Part shown: positions 61,443 through 62,004 of the stretch, in pieces | Numbering within the stretch: position 1 is the stretch's first letter | How the letters are laid out: each line of letters opens with the position of its first letter | NCBI RefSeq assembly: GCF_009498735.1 | Contig: NZ_ML762427.1 | Location: forward strand, 201,594 to 263,597 | Origin: Gracilibacillus oryzae | Lineage (GTDB): Bacteria > Bacillota > Bacilli > Bacillales > Amphibacillaceae | Direction: 5' to 3' | Length of the DNA stretch: 62,004 nt | Position numbers and translations under genes: made by a program | The notes under the pieces: generated by a model | What the model saw: only the letters and a program-made list of their open reading frames with translations | Databases searched by the model: none | What the model was told of the DNA's origin: nothing

Positions 61443-61550
61443 CATTCGTATATTCTTAGAAAAATGGTCTAAGAGTCTCTACTGGGAGCCGAGAAATCCT
61501 AACTACGAATGGGTAGTATGACTCTACCCATTTTTAGTTGGGATTTTTTT
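61443..61550 (+). promoter_or_regulatory. Purine (guanine-type) riboswitch with overlapping terminator
   Basis: Aptamer: P1 CATTCGTA (61443-61450) with TACGAATG (61504-61511); P2 CTTAGA with TCTAAG and loop AAAATGG; J2/3 AGTCTCTACT; P3 TGGGA with TCCTA and loop CCGAGAA, whose CC pairs with GG of loop 2. The specificity base before P1 is C (61503), as in guanine-binding members. A terminator stem of about 20 bp (61496-61544) followed by six T uses the 3' strands of P3 and P1, so aptamer and terminator are mutually exclusive. Confidence 0.88.
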
Positions 61551-61617
61551 CTGCCAAGTTTATGCGTTGATTATTTATATCAAACTAATGATGAAGTAAA
61601 AATAAGGAGTGTATATG

Positions 61618-62004
61618 ATGGAAAATATATTTGATTATGAAGATATTCAGTTAATTCCCGCTAAGTGTATCGTGAACAGCCGCTCTGAATGTAACACCAC
61701 TGTGACACTGGGAGGCCGTCAATTTAAGCTTCCGGTTGTACCTGCTAATATGCAGACAATCATTGATGAGAAAGTGGCTCTTTATCTTGCTGAGAACAAT
61801 TACTTTTATATTATGCACCGGTTTGAGCCAGAGAAACGCTTGTCCTTTATAAAGGAAATGCAGGCAAAAGATCTTTACGCTTCGATTAGTGTTGGAGTAA
61901 AAGAAGAAGAATATCAATTTGTTGAACAGCTTGCTGAAGCAGAGCTTGTCCCTGAATATATCACGATTGATATCGCACATGGTCATTCCAATGCTGTTAT
62001 CAAT
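61618..62004 (+). CDS. guaC: GMP reductase, 5' part (cut by window end)
   Basis: First 129 codons of GuaC. It begins [19 protein letters not shown], continues with [29 protein letters not shown] and [13 protein letters not shown], closely matching the B. subtilis enzyme. The catalytic Cys loop is outside the window. GMP reductase deaminates GMP to IMP with NADPH, returning guanine nucleotides to the IMP pool. ATG 61618 is chosen, with AAGGAG eight bases upstream; ATG 61615 is an alternative. Control by PurR and by the riboswitch is described above. Confidence 0.97.
   Translation, partial: MENIFDYEDIQLIPAKCIVNSRSECNTTVTLGGRQFKLPVVPANMQTIIDEKVALYLAENNYFYIMHRFEPEKRLSFIKEMQAKDLYASISVGVKEEEYQFVEQLAEAELVPEYITIDIAHGHSNAVIN

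Overview
The window is AT-rich DNA with Bacillus-type Shine-Dalgarno sequences, many TTG/GTG starts, spore germination and spore small-acid-soluble protein genes, sigma-B-type promoters and a PurR/guanine-controlled guaC. It therefore comes from an endospore-forming member of the Bacillaceae. Acidic secreted proteins and general gene content suggest a salt-tolerant genus of the Gracilibacillus/Oceanobacillus/Virgibacillus kind, but this is an inference and the species cannot be named from the sequence. No rRNA, tRNA, CRISPR array, prophage or intact insertion sequence was seen.

Layout, left to right. 1-3034: drug/peptide-type ABC ATPase (cut by the window edge) and an OmpR-type two-component system, separated by a seven-unit 52-bp repeat array. 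3227-7454: four-gene spore germinant receptor operon (A, C, small D-like, B). 7510-13247: sugar-porter gene and an operon for a membrane-anchored sugar-binding protein, a YesM-type kinase and a YesN-type regulator. 13391-15108: polysaccharide deacetylase and two fluoride channel subunits. 15387-16140: a second 51-52-bp repeat array with 15 units. 16147-21267: LytTR response regulator, GHKL kinase, three ABC permeases (one with a likely frameshift) and an ATPase. 21362-25729: regulator/oxidoreductase pairs (TetR with SDR, LysR with a quinone reductase, MarR with a quinone reductase). 25774-27762: thioredoxin-like protein, carboxymuconolactone decarboxylase-like protein and an ECF41 sigma factor. 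27795-31194: DUF350, DUF4247 and membrane spermidine-synthase-like cluster. 31475-35467: amidase, GrpB-family protein, small membrane protein and MFS transporter. 35575-37662: arsRBC. 37710-41420: YdjM-type membrane protein, a GC-richer AraC/PhyH pair that looks acquired, and a YhfK-like NAD(P)-binding protein. 41472-52651: complete carbon-phosphorus lyase locus (phnF, phnGHIJK, phnM, phnL, PHP phosphoesterase, phnD, phnC, phnE, phnE) with a Pho box and a candidate PhnF operator. 52773-55315: ABC transporter with a LytTR/DUF3021 pair. 55594-61036: stress and spore genes (manganese catalase, YjzC-like, GsiB, M20 peptidase with ATP-grasp ligase, SspH, YkuS, CsbD). 61365-62004: guaC with tandem PurBoxes, a guanine-type riboswitch and the first 129 codons.

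Themes. Many loci pair a sensor with the transporter or enzyme it probably controls, and the regulatory DNA can often be read directly: Pho box, PurBoxes, MarR dyads flanking a promoter, a candidate ECF41 promoter and sigma-B promoters. The observations I rate highest are the guaC leader, whose long terminator uses the same bases as the guanine aptamer and so predicts a guanine-activated switch; the two 52-bp intergenic arrays, which share period, strand bias and a polar core motif; the four-cysteine insertion in PhnK; the ATP-grasp/M20 gene pair; and the DUF350/DUF4247/spermidine-synthase-like operon. Functions are assigned by reading motifs by eye. No database search was run.
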